A DNA stretch of 24,934 nt from Trachelipus rathkii (taxonomy: Eukaryota; Arthropoda; Malacostraca; Isopoda; Trachelipodidae): positions 15,001 to 39,934 of the forward strand of contig JABUQX010002554.1 in NCBI GenBank assembly GCA_015478945.1, written 5' to 3'. A program made the position numbers and the translations under genes. Of the stretch, positions 10,102-23,224 are shown piece after piece. Position 1 is the stretch's first letter, and every line of letters starts with the position of its first letter. The notes beneath the pieces were generated by a model, which was given only the letters and a program-made list of their open reading frames with translations, searched no databases and was not told the origin of the DNA.

Positions 10102-10515
10102 CCCCCCCCGGGCCCATTTCCCCAAAAAAAGGTTTTTCCCCCCCCCCCCCCCGGTGGTTACCGTTAAAAAAAAATTTTTTTTTTTTTTTTCGCCCCCCTC
10201 CTTTCCCCCCCGAAACTCCTTTCCCGGCCCCCCCCCCTTTTGCCTCCGGCCCCCCCCCTCCCAGGGAAAAAAAAGTAAGAAGGGGGGGATTTTTTTTTTT
10301 TCCGCCCCCCTTCCCCCTCCGGCCCCCCCCCCTTTTCCCCTTTTTTTTTTCACTCCACATTTCAAACTCCTTCCGGCCCCCCCCCCCCCCCCCCTTTTCT
10401 CCCAAACCTTCCAAAAACCTTCTCCCCCCAAACACCCCATTCTTCCCTTCCCCCCCCGCCCCCCCCCCTTTCCCCGCCCCCTTTTCCCGGCAAAAAGCCC
10501 CCCCCTTTGGGGGAA
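9896..10515. other. Homopolymer-dominated, C/T-run-rich segment
   Basis: It includes a run of 33 T (9992-10024) and many C runs of 7-18. Long frames on both strands (up to about 190 codons) encode only K, G, F and P runs and overlap one another. This is the signature of low-complexity sequence, not of coding. Confidence 0.8.
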
Positions 10516-11096
10516 TACAAAAAATAAACTTAAAATTAAAATAAAAAAAATATTAAAATATTTATTTAAATTTTAATTAAAAAATATTTTTATTTTTATA
10601 AAATTTATTTTAAAAAATAAATATTTTTAAAAAAATTTAAAATAATAATTATTATATAAAATTTATTATTTTAAAATTTTTAATTAATTTAAATAATTTA
10701 TAAATTAAATAATTTATTCTAAAAAATAATTTAATATAAATTTTTTTATTATTAAAATTTAATTAATCATAATTTTCAATTAAATATAAATTAAAATTTA
10801 TATTATTAATAAAATTTATATAAAATAATTATAATTATTATAATATTCAAATTAATATTTAAATTTTCAATAAAAAAATAAATTTTTTTTTAATTTAAAT
10901 AATTGAATAATTTTTTTATATTTTTTTTTAAATTTAATATTAAAAATTTAAAAAAATAATAAATTTAAATTTAATTAAATTTTAATAAAATTAAATTTAT
11001 ATTTAAAATATAATAAAAATAATATATAAAAAATTATAAATATTAAATTATATATTATTTAAAAAGCTTTTTTTTAAAAATTTTTTAAAATTTTTT
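10516..11096. other. A/T-only tract
   Basis: These are about 580 bases of irregular A and T, with only a few C and practically no G until AAGCTT at 11064. There is no clear period. It may be a mis-read TA or TTA microsatellite, or a noisy AT-rich spacer. Confidence 0.75.
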
Positions 11097-11820
11097 AAGG
11101 CCCCCCTTTCCAAAATTTTTTTTTTTTAAATTGTTTTTTAAAAGAACGTCTTTCTCCCTTTCCCCCCCCTAAAAAAAAAAGTAAATAGAGAAAAAAAAGG
11201 AAAATTTTTTTTTCCCTCCCCCCCTCCCGGTTTTTTAAAAAAAAACCAGAAAATTTTTTTTTTTTTTAATAAAAAATAAAGAAGGAAAATTTTGAATAAA
11301 AAAAGATTGGCCTTTTTTTAAAATTTTTAAAAAAAAAAAAAAAAATTAAAAAAAAAGTTTAGAAAATTTTTAAAGTTTGAATTTGCATTAACCCAAGTCT
11401 GATCGGAAAAGAAAAGTGTCCCAGAAAGGAAAGAAAAGAGGAAAAAGTAAAAAAAGAAAAAAGAAGAAAGAAAAAAGGGAAAAGAAAAAAAAAGTGGGGG
11501 GGATAAATGCCTCCGTCAACAATCAAACAAAGTGGTAAAATATCCTTAATCCTGAAAAAAAAAAAAACAAACCGGAACAAAGAGGAAAAATAAAAAATTG
11601 AAAAAAAAAAAGTTAAAACTGTGGAAACGGCCAAAGCCGCAGTTTCTCCAAAAGGTTTGTCCCCCCAGAGCTGTCCGAATTTTAGGTCCAAATTTTTTTT
11701 AAAAAAAAGTTTTGTTTTTTTCTATAAAAAAACCTATTGTTTTTTTTTTTTTTTTTTTTTTCAAACTTTTAAATTTTTTTAAAAAAAAAAAACTAAGAAG
11801 AATTTTGGAACCCATATTTT
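11097..11820. other. Homopolymer-dominated segment with a partly legible island
   Basis: From 11380 to 11695 the run lengths are shorter and unique words appear (ATTTGCATTAACCCAAGTCT, GCCTCCGTCAACAATCAAAC, AGCTGTCCGAATTTTAGGTC). A 110-codon minus-strand frame here (11691-11359) has a phenylalanine-run C-terminal half and matches nothing I know. Confidence 0.65.
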
Positions 11821-12118
11821 TTTAAAAAATTTAATTAATTGTTACTTGAATTATTTTATTTAAAAAAATTATTGAATTTTTATTAATTTTATTTATTAAA
11901 TATTTATTTTTTAATTTTAAAAATTAAATTTAATAAAAAATTAATTTAAAATAAAAATCTAAAATTTATAAAAATAAATTTTTTTAATTAAAAAATTTTT
12001 AATTATTTTTAAAAAAAAATATTTTAAATTAAAATTAAAAATTATTATTTTAATTTTTTAAAATTTAAAATTTTAAATTTATTAAAAAAAAAGTTTAAAA
12101 AAATTTTTTTTAAAAAAA
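11821..12118. other. A/T-only tract
   Basis: These are about 300 bases of irregular A and T, with almost no other base, resembling 10516-11096. Nothing else is visible. Confidence 0.75.
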
Positions 12119-15100
12119 GTATTGCCTTATACCGTTAAAAAAAAAATTTTGGGGAAAATTTTTTTAAGAACCCGCAAACAAAAAAAAAAAAAAAATGGAA
12201 AAGAAACAAAAAGGGTTTATTTCCCCCCCCAAAAAAAAAACGGTTTGGGTAAAACACTTCTTATTCCTTGTGTAAACAATGAAATTACTACTTATTACTC
12301 AAAGCGAAAAGAGAAAAAAAAGATAAAAAAAACCCTTAAAAAAAAGTTTTTTTGGGGGGGGCCCCTTTTAAAAAAAAAGTAGGGGAAAAAAAAAAAAAAG
12401 AATATAAAAAATTGAAAAAAAGCAAGTTTGAGGAAGGAAAAGGAAAAAAAAAAAAAAAAAAAATAAAATCTTACTTGGTGATATTCTAAAGAAATGGCTT
12501 TCCAATGAAGGAACTTAGGAAAAAAAAAAAGCCCCTTTCTTTTTCCGGGAAAGGAAGTTAAAACGTAAAAAAAGGGGCCCCCTAAGGGGAAAAAAAAAAG
12601 TTTAAAAGGGGGGACAAAAAAAAATTTGGTTTTTTTTTTTTTTTTTTTCCCAAAAAAAAATAGACAAAAACCCAAGGAGAAATGAGGAAAATAGGGAAAA
12701 AATTCGGGGTTTTAAAAAAACTCCTTTTTTTTTAGAGGAACGAAAAAAAAATGAAAATTAAAGGGGGGGTTTGGGGGGAAAAAAAAAAAGGAAGAATTTT
12801 TGTGGGGGGAAAAATGGGAAAAAAAAACCAAAAAAAAAAATCTCCGAAAATAATTCCTGCATAAAATTTTATTACCGTAAAAATTTTTGAAAAGAGGTGG
12901 GGGGCCAAAAAAAAAGTGAAAAATGGAAAAAATAAATTTTTTGTGGGGTTTTTTTTGAAAAAAATGGTGGGGTAGCATAAATAAATTAGTTAAATTTTTT
13001 TGGGAAAATGAAAGGGGGGGAAAAAAAAAAAAAAAAAAAAAAAAATTTAATTTCTGGTCTGAATAGTAAGGCAATTCTCCAAAAGAAAGAAAATTCCCCC
13101 CGCAAAACAAAATTCATATATTTTCTTTGATTCAAGAAAATAAAAAAAAAAAAAATTGGGAAAAAAATTTTCCATAATTGGAAAATTGGAAAAAAAAAAA
13201 ATCAAGAAAATTGTTAAAAAAGGGGCGAAAGAAATTTTTTGGTGGGAATTTGGGGGGAAATGGGATAAAAATGTGGAAGTTTTTGGGGGGGGGTTTAAAA
13301 TATAAAAAGGCCCCCGGTATATTGGCAATAATTAATTTTGGTGCTTCTTTTCTCAAGGAGGTTTTTCGAAAAGGAAAAAAATATTCGAACGAAAAATAAT
13401 TAAAGTAAAAAATAGTGTTCAATCGGCTTCTCCCCATTTTTAAATTTTAAAAGATAAAGGGAAAAACCCCTGTTTAGGGGGAACCCTTTTATAGGGGGGG
13501 GGAAAACTTTTAAAAAGTTTTTTAAAAAAATTGAAAAGGTAAAAAAAAAATTGGTTTTAAACTTATACGGTAATAAAATAACAAGATACGAAATTAGAAA
13601 AAATTAAATTTTGGTTAAAAAAAAAAATACATTTTTTTTTTGGGGGTTTTGGAAAAAAAAAAAAAATTTTATGTGGCAGATTTGAGAGAAAGGGGGAAAA
13701 AAAAATTTTTGCGGGGGAACAACCCCAAAACTAAGGGAAAAATAAAAAAAAAAAACAGGGGGTTTTTTTTGCCTCCAAAAAAAAAAAAACCCCCTTTAAA
13801 GAAAATAAAAAGTAAAGTAGAGGGAAAAAAAAAAATATGAAAAAAAAAAAAAAAAGAAAAGAAACTTGGAAATAAATTTATCTACCTATAAAATTTTTTT
13901 TTCACACAGACAGCATTGAAAAAAAAACGAAATTTTTTTTAAAAGATTAGATTGGAAAAAAAAAGAAAAAAGAAAAAGGAAAAAATAGAATTTTGGTAAA
14001 AAAAAAAAAAAACCAAGGGGTTTTTTTTTTTTTTGTGGAAACCCTTTGCCCCAACAAAAGTCCCCCCCGTATGAAAAAAACAAGGAAAAAAAAAAAATTT
14101 TTGGGTTTGGATGCCGCCCCCCCCTCCCGGGGAAAAAAAAAATTTTTCCCCTTTTTTTTGGGTTCTTTTAAAAATTTAATTTTAAAAAAATTAGGTTTGG
14201 AAAAAGGAATATTTGGGAAAGCCAAAAAAAAAATAAAAAATTTGGTTTTTTTTTTTTTTTGGGGGGGGTTTTTTTTTTTTTAAAAAAAAAAAAAATTGTT
14301 TTTTTTTTCCCCCCTTCCCCCTTTGATTTAATTTTTTTTTTAATTTTTTTGGGTTTTTTTTTTTTAAAAAAAATTATGGGAATGGTTTTTTTGTGATTCT
14401 ATCCCTGAAAAAAGGGACAAAAAAAATTTTTTCTTTTTTAATAAAAGAAACAGGAAAATAAAAAAGTGGGGGGGGGATTGGGGGTTTTTTTTTTTTTTTT
14501 TTTTTTTAAAAAAGAAACCACCCCCCCCCCCCCCTCCCCTGAATTTTTATATAAAATTGAAAAAAAAGAAAAAAAGAAAAAAACAGAAAATGGTTTTTTG
14601 GCGTCAACATCCATTAAAGTCAAACACGCAATTTTTTTAATTTTTTCTGCGCTGCTTAAAACAAGACCCCATTGAAACAAGTACAATACAAAAAAGCCTA
14701 TGATAAATAATTTTTTTTTTTGGGTTTTTTTTTTTTGGTTTTTTTGGGGCCCCGAAAAAAAAAAAATTTTTTTGGAAACAAAAAAGGGGGTTTTTTTTTT
14801 TGGAAAAAGAAAAAAAAGGAAATTGGGTAAAAAAAGGGTGGGGGGGGGTGGGGGGGTTAAAAAGAGTAAGTTTAATTTTTGGGGAAAAAAGTAAAAAATT
14901 TGGTTTTAAAAGTAAAATATTATAAAAGGGGAAAAAAAAAAAAGTAAAAAAAGAAAAGGGGTTTTTTTTTTTTTGAAAATTGGTTAGGGAAAAAGTGGAA
15001 AAGGGGCCGGAAAGGTTTTTCCCCCCGCCCCCCCGGCCCCGGGGGGTGGGTGACAAAAAAACAAAAAAAAAAAAAAAAAAATTAATAAATTAAAATTTTA

Positions 15101-17008
15101 GCAAAAAAAAAATATGGGGGGAAAAAACCAAAAAAACATAAAAAAATTCTTTTTTTGGGGGGCAATTTTTAAACTTTAGTTTTTTTTTTTTTTAAAAAAA
15201 AAATAATTTTTTGGCCCCCCCCTCCTATTTTTTTTTTTTTTTTAAAAAAAAAAAGTTTTTTTTTTTTTTTTGGGAAAAGGGGTTTTTCCCCCAAAAATTT
15301 TTTTGTTTTTGTGGGGTTTTTTTTTTTTTGGGGCCCCCCTGAAAAAATAACCCATAATTATAAATTAAGATTGTAGGACTATAAGCGTCTTTTAAATAAA
15401 AAACAAAAAAAAAAAATTTTTTTTTAAAAAAAACAAAAAGAAAAAAAAAAAAGGTGTTAAAAAATTTAAAATAATTTTTTTTTTTTTTTTTTTTTTCTTT
15501 TGGGGGAAAATAAAATTTCTTGGGAAAAAAAAAAAAATTGGAAAGAATATGATTTTTTTTTGTGGGGAAAAAAAAAAAAAATTTTGGGGGGGGGGGGTTA
15601 AAAAAAAATTAAGGAAAAAAAAAAATTTGAGAAGCAAGTTTTTCCCTTTTTTTTTTGGGCCAACAAAAAATAAAAAAAAAATACTGGCCCCCCCCCAAAA
15701 AATTTTTTTCGCCCAAAAGAAAAAAAAAAATGGTCATTGTCTCCGTTTGCCGGAGCTTCTTTTAGTTTTTTTGTTTTTTTTTTTTTTTTTTCCCCCCCCC
15801 CCCCCCCCAAATAAACCCCAGAACCCCGCTTCCATCGGGGCAAAAAAGAAAAAGCCCCCTAATTTTTTTTAAAAAAAAAGGAAAAAACAAAAGGGGGGGG
15901 GTTTTGGGGTTTTTTTAAAATAAAGTAAAAAACCCTTCCCGTCCCCTTCAAAAGGTTTCACCCCCCCTCCCCTCTTAAAAGCCCCCCCCCCGCCCTGCCC
16001 AAAAAAAAAAAAAATTTTTTTTTTAATTTTAAAGATAATATTCCTGAAAAAAGGCCCGCAAAAAACAGAAAAAAACGCCGCCCCCCCAAAAAAAGGGGGC
16101 CCCCCCCCCCCCTTTTTTTTTTTTTTTTTAAAAAAGTTTGAAAGGAAATAAAAAAAAAAAAAAAATAAAAAGAAAAAAAAAACTTTTAAAAAAAAATTTT
16201 TTCCAAAGTAAAGGGGAAAAAATACAGAAAATATTGGAAAAAAGAAGCGAAATTTTTTTGCCAAAAAAAAAAAAAAAAAAAACAAAAAGAAAAAGGGGAT
16301 TTGGGGGGGGGGGGGAAAAAGAAAAAGGGAAAAAAAAAGCCCTCAAAACGCTCAAAACAGCCAAAAAAACCCCTTTAAAAAAAGCCCGCCCCCTACCTGG
16401 GGAAGTTTTTTTAACAAAATGTTTCCCCCAAAACAACAGATTTTTAACCTCTTTAGGTTGTACAAGTTAGGTCTGACCCAAATAAAACCAAAGTCCAAAC
16501 CTTATTTGGGGGTTTTGGGGGTCTTTTTCTTTTTTGAAGACAAAAGGGCCCCCCCCCCGGTTCCCCCCCCCCCCTCCCCCCCCCCCCCCCCCCCCCCCGG
16601 GGTTAAAAAAAGGCGGTGGGGTTAAAAAAAAAAAAAAAAAAAAAAATGCCCCCCCCCCCAAAATATTAATCGGGATTAAGAAAAAAAAAAAAAGTTCCCC
16701 CCAAAAATTTGGGGAAAAAAAAAAAAAACCCTTTGAAATAAAAAAAAAGGGTAAAACAGAAACCACAGTTGTTTTAAATTAAAGCCTTTTTTTTTTTTTG
16801 CGTGTTTTTAGAATAAAAAAAAAACAAAAAAAAAAAAACCCTTCCGGAAACCCTAAAGTCCTTTCCCCCTCCATAAAAAAAAAAAGCCCCCCCCCCGGGG
16901 GGGGTGGTTTGAAAAAAAAAAAAAACCCCAAGAAAGCCCCCCCCCCAAAAAAGGAAGTATTTTAAATTTATGAAAAAAAAAAATGAATAAAAAAAAAGGC
17001 CAAAAATT

Positions 17009-17039
<31 letters not shown>

Positions 17040-20000
17040 CTTTTTTCCCCCCCATAAAAAAAAAAAAAACATGGGGGCGGAAGATTGAAAAAACAAAAAA
17101 AAAAAAAAATAAAAAAAAAAAGAAAAAAAAAACAAAACCTTTGGGGGGGTTTTGTTTTTTTTTTTTTAAATACGGTAGAGAAAAAACAAGCCCAAACTGA
17201 AAAAAGAAATCAATATTAAGGCAAAAAAAGAAAAAAAAAGTCCCCCCCCCCTTCCAAAAAAACGAAAAAAATCCCCCCCCCCCCCCCCCCCCCCCCCCCC
17301 CTTTTTTATCAAAAACCAAGAAAAAAAAAAAAAATAACCTTTTCCAGTTTTTTCTTTTTTTTTTTTTTTTTTGAAAAAGGGTGTGGCAAAAATAAAAAAA
17401 AAGCCCAAAATAAATCGCCCGTTTTTTTTTTTTTTGTGGGGGTGTTTTTGAAAAAAAAAATGTTTTTTTTTTTTTTTTTGGAGGTTCTCGAAATAGTGAA
17501 ACAAAAAAAATAACCCCAATTTTTTGTTTTTTTTGGTTCATGGTATTTTTTTTTATAAAAATAGGGCCCCTCAATTCAAACCATAACAACATTATGCAAA
17601 TAATAATTTTTTGGGGTTTTACAAAAAAAAAAGGAAAAAAGGAAGAAAAAAACAAAAACCCACACGAAAAAAAAACAGGAAAAAAAAAAAAAAAAAAAAA
17701 ACCGTGGTCCCCCCCCCCCCCCCCCGAAAAAAAAAAAAAAAGAAAAAAATCCCCAAAAGGAAAAAAAAAAAAAGTTTTTTTTTAAGAAAAAAAAAATGGG
17801 TTTAAAAAAAAATTTTTTTTTTGGGAAAAAAAAAGGAAAGAAATTTTGGGGTTAAAAAAAAAAAAAAGTTTTGGGGGTTTTTTTTTTTTTTTTTTTTTTA
17901 AAAACAGAATGTCTTTGGAATTAATTTTTACCCTTAAAAATATTTTTTATGTTTAAAAAAAAAAAAAATTTTTTTTTTTCTATCCAGATCAAAAAGCGAG
18001 AAAATTTAAAAAAAAATTTCCCGGAAAAAAAGATTTTTAAAAAAGGAAAAAAAAAAAAAAAAACGAAGAAAGGCGCCTCCCCCCCAAAAAAATTTTCCCC
18101 TCCAAGAAAGAAAAGTTAAAAAAAAAAATAAAAACGCGTTTACGAAAATGGTAAACGCTAAATAAAAAAAAATTTTTTTTTTGATTTTAATAAAAAAATT
18201 TGAAAAAAGTTTTTTTTTTTTTTTTTTTTTAAGGGAAAAAAAAAAAAATGAAAAAATAGGGGGGGTTCGAAATTTTTTTTTTGTTTTCCCCAAAAAAAAA
18301 ATCCCCCGGGAAATATATATATAGAGGTGGAAAAAAAAAAAAAAAAAAAAATAGATTTTTTAAAAGAAGGAATTTTTTTTGGGGCCCCCAAAAAAAAAAA
18401 AAAGGTTTTTGGTGAAGAAAAAAAAAAGAAAAAAAAAAAAATCCCCAATTTTCAATTTTTGGAACTGAAACATAAATGTAAAAGTGAATTAAATTTTTGG
18501 AAAGGATTGACCCCGGACCCAGAAAAAAAAAAAAAAAAATCGACTCCAAACCCCCATTTTGTAAAAAAACCCCCCCCCAAACCCCCTTATTTTTTTTTTT
18601 TGGTTCTCCCCCCCCCACCCCTCCCCAAAGAAGAAAAAAAAAAAAGAAAAAAAAGGAAGAAGTTTTTTTTTTTCCGCCCCCCCCTTAAAAATGGAAACAA
18701 AAGCCCGGAAAATTTTAAAATTTTGAAAAAAAAAGGTTTGGGATGTTGCAAAAATCAAGATGAAAAAGCCCATTTTAAAGAAAAAAAAAAAAAAAATACT
18801 TAAAAAAGTTACATGAAAAGATGACAAAAAAGGGAAAGGTAAAAAAAACCCCGCAAAGGAGGGAAGGCGCCTTTTGGGAAAAGAAAAAAAGGCAAAGTTG
18901 GGACCCCCGGGGCGTGGGCCCCAATAAAAAAAAAAATAGTTCTCGGTCTTCAAAAAAAATTTGCTTTTTTTTTGCCTTATATGTATCAAACTTCTTATTA
19001 ACGGGTCCCCCCCAAAAAAAAACCCACCCGCCAAAAAAAAAAAAGTTTTTTCCCTTTCCCCCCCCTAAAAAGTTAAAGTTTTTTTTCCCCCCCCCCCTAA
19101 AAAAAAGAAAGCGGGAAAAAAAAAAACCCCCATAACAAAAAAAAAAAAATCGTTTTTTAAGAAAAAATTAGGGAAAAAAAAAATTTTTGTTTTTTTTTTA
19201 TATTTCCCCCCGGCCCCCCCCCCAAAGTTTTTTTTTTAAAAAAGAAAAACTTTTCCCCCGTGGGGGGGGGTTTTTAACCGAAAAGGGAAAGGGGCCCGGG
19301 GTTTTTTAAACCTGGCCCCCGGTGAGGGAAAAATCGGAGTTGGGGGAAAAAAACAAAGGTTTTTTTTTTTTTTTTTTTTTTCCCCCCCCCAAAGATGACA
19401 AAAAAAAAAAAAAAAAAAATCTTTTTTTAAAAAGAAAAAAAAAGTTTTTTGAAAAAGTTTTTTTTTTTGGGAAAAAGGAAAAAAAAAAATTCAACTTTTT
19501 TCCAAGAAAAAGTATTTTCAGCTTTTTTTTAAAAAAAAAAAGATAGGGGTGGTAAGTGACATAACATACATAGCTTTTAAACAGGGGGCGGGAAAAAAAA
19601 AAACAAAAAGAATAGGTTTTTTAGGAAAAAAAAAAAAAGGAAGGGAAAAACAAATTTTTCCAAAAAAAAACAACGAAAAAAAAGCCCCCCCCGGCCCCCC
19701 CCTTTTTTTTTTTCCCCCCTTTTTTTTTTTTTTTTTTTTTTTTCCCCCCCCCGGAAAAAAAATAGGCGGGGTTTTGGAAAACCAAATGTGGGGGAAAAAA
19801 GCCCCCTTTCCCCCCCCCCGCCCCCTCCAAAAAACAAACCCTTGGGGGAACAAGGGAAGGGGAAACAAAAAAAAGGTGGCCCCCCTTATAAGTTTTTTTT
19901 TTTTGAAGACCCATAAAAAAGAAGAAAAAAAAAATAAATAAAATTTTTGGGAAAAAAAGGGTCGCGCGGAAGGGGGGCCCTTTTGAAAAAAAAAGGAGGG

Positions 20001-21690
20001 AATTTTAAAAGGCCCCCCCCCCCCCTTTTTTTTCAGTTTTTTTGGAAAAAAAGAAATTTTTTCCCCCCAAAACCAAAAAAACAAAAAAAAAAATGGAAAA
20101 AAAAAAAATCCCCCAAAAAAAAAATAAATAGAAAATAACTCGCAAAACATAAAGGAAAAAAAAAAAAAAAAAAAATAAAAGGAAAAAAAAAAAAAGGCCA
20201 GAAAATTTTTTTTGTTTACAGAATATAAAAACCCTTTAAGAGAAAAAAGGTTGAAAAAAGAATTTTTTTTTTGGGGGGTTCCCAAAGTAAAAAAAGGAAA
20301 AAGGAAAAAAAAAAAACCCCCAAAGGGGGGGAGGGGGTCTCCAGCGCAAAAAACCCTTTTTTTCCCCTCTTTTTTTGTCGAAAGCCCCAAGCCCCCCCCC
20401 CCCCCTTTTGGGGGGCCCCTTCTTAAAAAAAAAAAGAAAGTTAAGAAAAATTAAATCTATTTTTCCAAAAAAAAAAAAAAAAAAAACGAAAAAAAAAAAA
20501 ATTTTTTTTTTCCTTTTTTTTTTTTAGCTGAAAAAAAAAAAGAAAAAAAAATTTGAAAAAAATAAAATTAAGATGGAGAATTGAAATAGAAGATACAAAA
20601 AATGAAAAAAAGGGAACGGAAGGAAAAAAAAAAAAAAAAATTTTTTTTTTTTTTCTCCTTTCCCCCCCACAAAAAAAAAAAAAAACCCCGAAAAAAACAA
20701 AGGGGCCCCCGACTATCCTGGGTTCCCCCCCCCCCCCTTTTCCCCCTATTCCCCCCCCTTCTGAATCATTTGAAACCTTCAAGGAAAAAAAAAGGAAAAA
20801 ATTATAAAAAAAGGCTACCCCAAAGAAATTTTCGAAAAAAAAAAACCATTAGGGAATTTTGGGAAAAAAAAAAAAAAAAGGAAAAAAAAAAAAAAAAAAA
20901 AGAAAAAATTTTTTTTTTTAAAGTTTTTTTTTTTTTTTTATAAAAAGAAAAAATAATTGAGGAAAAAAAAAAAAAAAATGAGGAATAAAAAGAAAAAAAA
21001 AAAAAAAAAAAAATTTTAAAAAAAGCTGAGATAGAAAAGGGAAATTGAAAAAACCCTTTGGCACCCCCCCCTCAAAAAATTCCGCCCCCAAAAAATTCCC
21101 AAAGGCCCCCCAAAAAAAACGGGTGGCCGAGTGGGCAATAGTTCCCCCCTTCCCCCTTCCCCCCCTTATTCTTCTTTATTTTTTGTTTTTTTTAAAATCC
21201 CTTCTTAAGTGATTATAAACAAATCCCAAATCCCAAATTTCCCCCCCCCTTTAAAAATGGACAAAAAAGCCCAAAAAAATTTTTTTTTGGCCCCTTAAAT
21301 CAAATCTGGGGGCCAAACCTTTGGTAAAACCTTTTTTTTAAAAAAAAAAAAACCTATTTTTTATTTCGCAATAAAAAATATTATTATTGCCCCCCCCCCC
21401 CCTTTTAAAAAATTTTAAAAAAAATTTTTTCTGTACAATGTGGAAAAAACACAGGAAAAAAACCAGCACCCCCCCCTCTTGCAAACCCTAAAAGAAAAAA
21501 AAAAAATCCCGGATTTTTTTTTCACGGGTAAAAACCCACATAAAAAACCCATTTTGGGTTTCCCCCCCCCCCCCCCCCCCCCCCTTTCCCTTTTCACAAA
21601 ATTCCCCCCCCCCCCAAAATTTTTTTAAAATAATAAAAAAAAATCAAATTTTTACTTTTTTTTTTTCAAAAATTTTTCCCAGATCGTAAT
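12119..21690. other. Homopolymer-dominated, unreliable sequence (9.6 kb)
   Basis: Runs of A, C, G and T dominate throughout; the longest C run is 29 (17273-17301). Islands of more normal sequence occur at about 12245-12310, 14595-14710, 16405-16510, 18955-19005 and 19540-19590, but none carries a recognisable gene, RNA or repeat. Open frames up to 290 codons are made of F, K, G and P runs, exist on both strands at once and end at random. Confidence 0.85.
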
Positions 21691-22335
21691 TTTTTTTTAA
21701 AAAAACCCTAAACTTATTTTTATTAAATTTTTTAAAATAAAATTTTTTAAATTTTAAATTTTTTTTTAAAAAATTTAATTTTATTTTTTTAAAAAAAATA
21801 AAAATTTTTAATTTAAAAAAAAAAAAATAAATTTTTAAAAAAAAAATTATTTAAAAATTAAAAAAATTAAAAAAATTTTTTTTTAATTTTTAATTTAATT
21901 TAAAAATTTTTTAAATTTATTTTTTTTTAAAAAAAAATTTTTAAAAATTAAAAAAAAATTATTATTTTATTTATTTATTTTTTTTTTTTTATTTTTTTTT
22001 TTTTTTTAATTTAAAAAATTTTTTTTTTTTTTTAAAATTTAAAAAAATTAATTTAAATTAAAATTTAAAAATTTATTTTTAATTATTAATTTTTATTAAA
22101 AAAAAAAAAAATTAATTTTTTTTAAAAAAAAAAAAATTAAATTAAAAAAAAAATTAAAAATTTTTAAAATTTTTTAAAAAAAAAAAATTTTTAAAAAATT
22201 TTTTAAATTTTTTTCAATTTTTATTTTAAACAAAATTTAAAAAAATTTTAAATTAATTTTTTTAAAAAAAACAAAAAAAATAAAAAAATTTTAATTAAAA
22301 ATTAAAAATTTATTTTTTAAAATTTTAAATTTAAA
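21691..22335. other. A/T-only tract
   Basis: These are about 645 bases of A and T in runs of 2-15, with two or three C and no coding potential. It may be a mis-called AT microsatellite. Confidence 0.75.
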
Positions 22336-22560
22336 ATTTGAATGAGAAACCCTCTTTTAATATTAAAGGGGAAAAAATTGAAAAGAGGAAAAATTTTTTT
22401 TTTTTTTTGATCGCCCCTAAAATGAAATTTTTAAAAAAAATTTTTTGGCGAAAAAAAAAAAGGTTTTTTTTTAAAAAAACTCCCCCCCCTTGGGAAAAAA
22501 CCCCCCCCCCCCTCCTCCCTCCCCATTGTTTCCCCCCCCCCTTTTTCAAAAAAGACCCCT
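22336..22560. other. Short homopolymer-dominated insert between A/T tracts
   Basis: It holds C runs (for example 22501-22511), A runs and T runs, plus short legible words. It separates two A/T-only tracts. No feature recognised. Confidence 0.7.
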
Positions 22561-23180
22561 AAAAAAAAAAATAAAAAAAAAATTAAAAATAAAAATTAAA
22601 AATTAATAATATTTTTATAAAAATATTTAATTTAAATATTAATTAAAAATAAATATTTATTTAAAAATATATTAATTAAAAATAAAAAAAATATTAATAA
22701 TAATTAATAAAATTATTTGTAATATTATTATTTTTATTAAAAAATATTATTTAATTATTTAAAAATTATTTAATTTATATAATAAAATTTTAATTTTAAA
22801 AAATAAATAAATTATATAATTATAAAAAATAACATTTTTTTTAATAAAAATTTAATTAATACAATAAAATATTTAATAAAAATAATTAATATTAAAAAAT
22901 TTTTATAAATTAAATAAACTATATAAAATATAATAATAATAAATTTAATTAAAAAAAATAATTATATTTTATTAACCAATAAAAAAATTAATATAAAATA
23001 AAAAAATAATATAAGATAATAAGAAATTAAAATAATTATTATTTAAATAAATTAAAAAAATTAAAATTTATTATAAATTTATTAAAAATAAGTTTAAAAA
23101 TAATTTTAAAATTATAATATTTTTAATTAAAAAATAAAAAATTTAAATAATAATATAATTATAATAACAAATTTTTGATG
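22561..23180. other. A/T-only tract
   Basis: These are about 620 bases of A and T with shorter runs than the previous tract and many TAATAT/ATTAAT words. Only a few isolated C and G occur. It could be real AT-rich satellite-like DNA or noisy (TA)n/(TTA)n. Confidence 0.7.
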
Positions 23181-23224
23181 TTTAATAATAAACATTAAAT
23201 CCAGTTCATTCGCTTTAAATGATT

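Noticed and set aside
9874..10576. Overlapping frames of up to 188 codons on both strands
   Set aside because: They consist of K, G, F and P runs from homopolymers; simultaneous open frames on both strands show lack of stops due to composition.
16467..16782. Proline- and glycine-rich frames resembling formin-like linkers
   Set aside because: They derive from C runs and G complements; no other part of such a protein is present.
19518..20390. 290-codon minus-strand frame
   Set aside because: It is made of F, K, G and P runs with no domain signature, within unreliable sequence.
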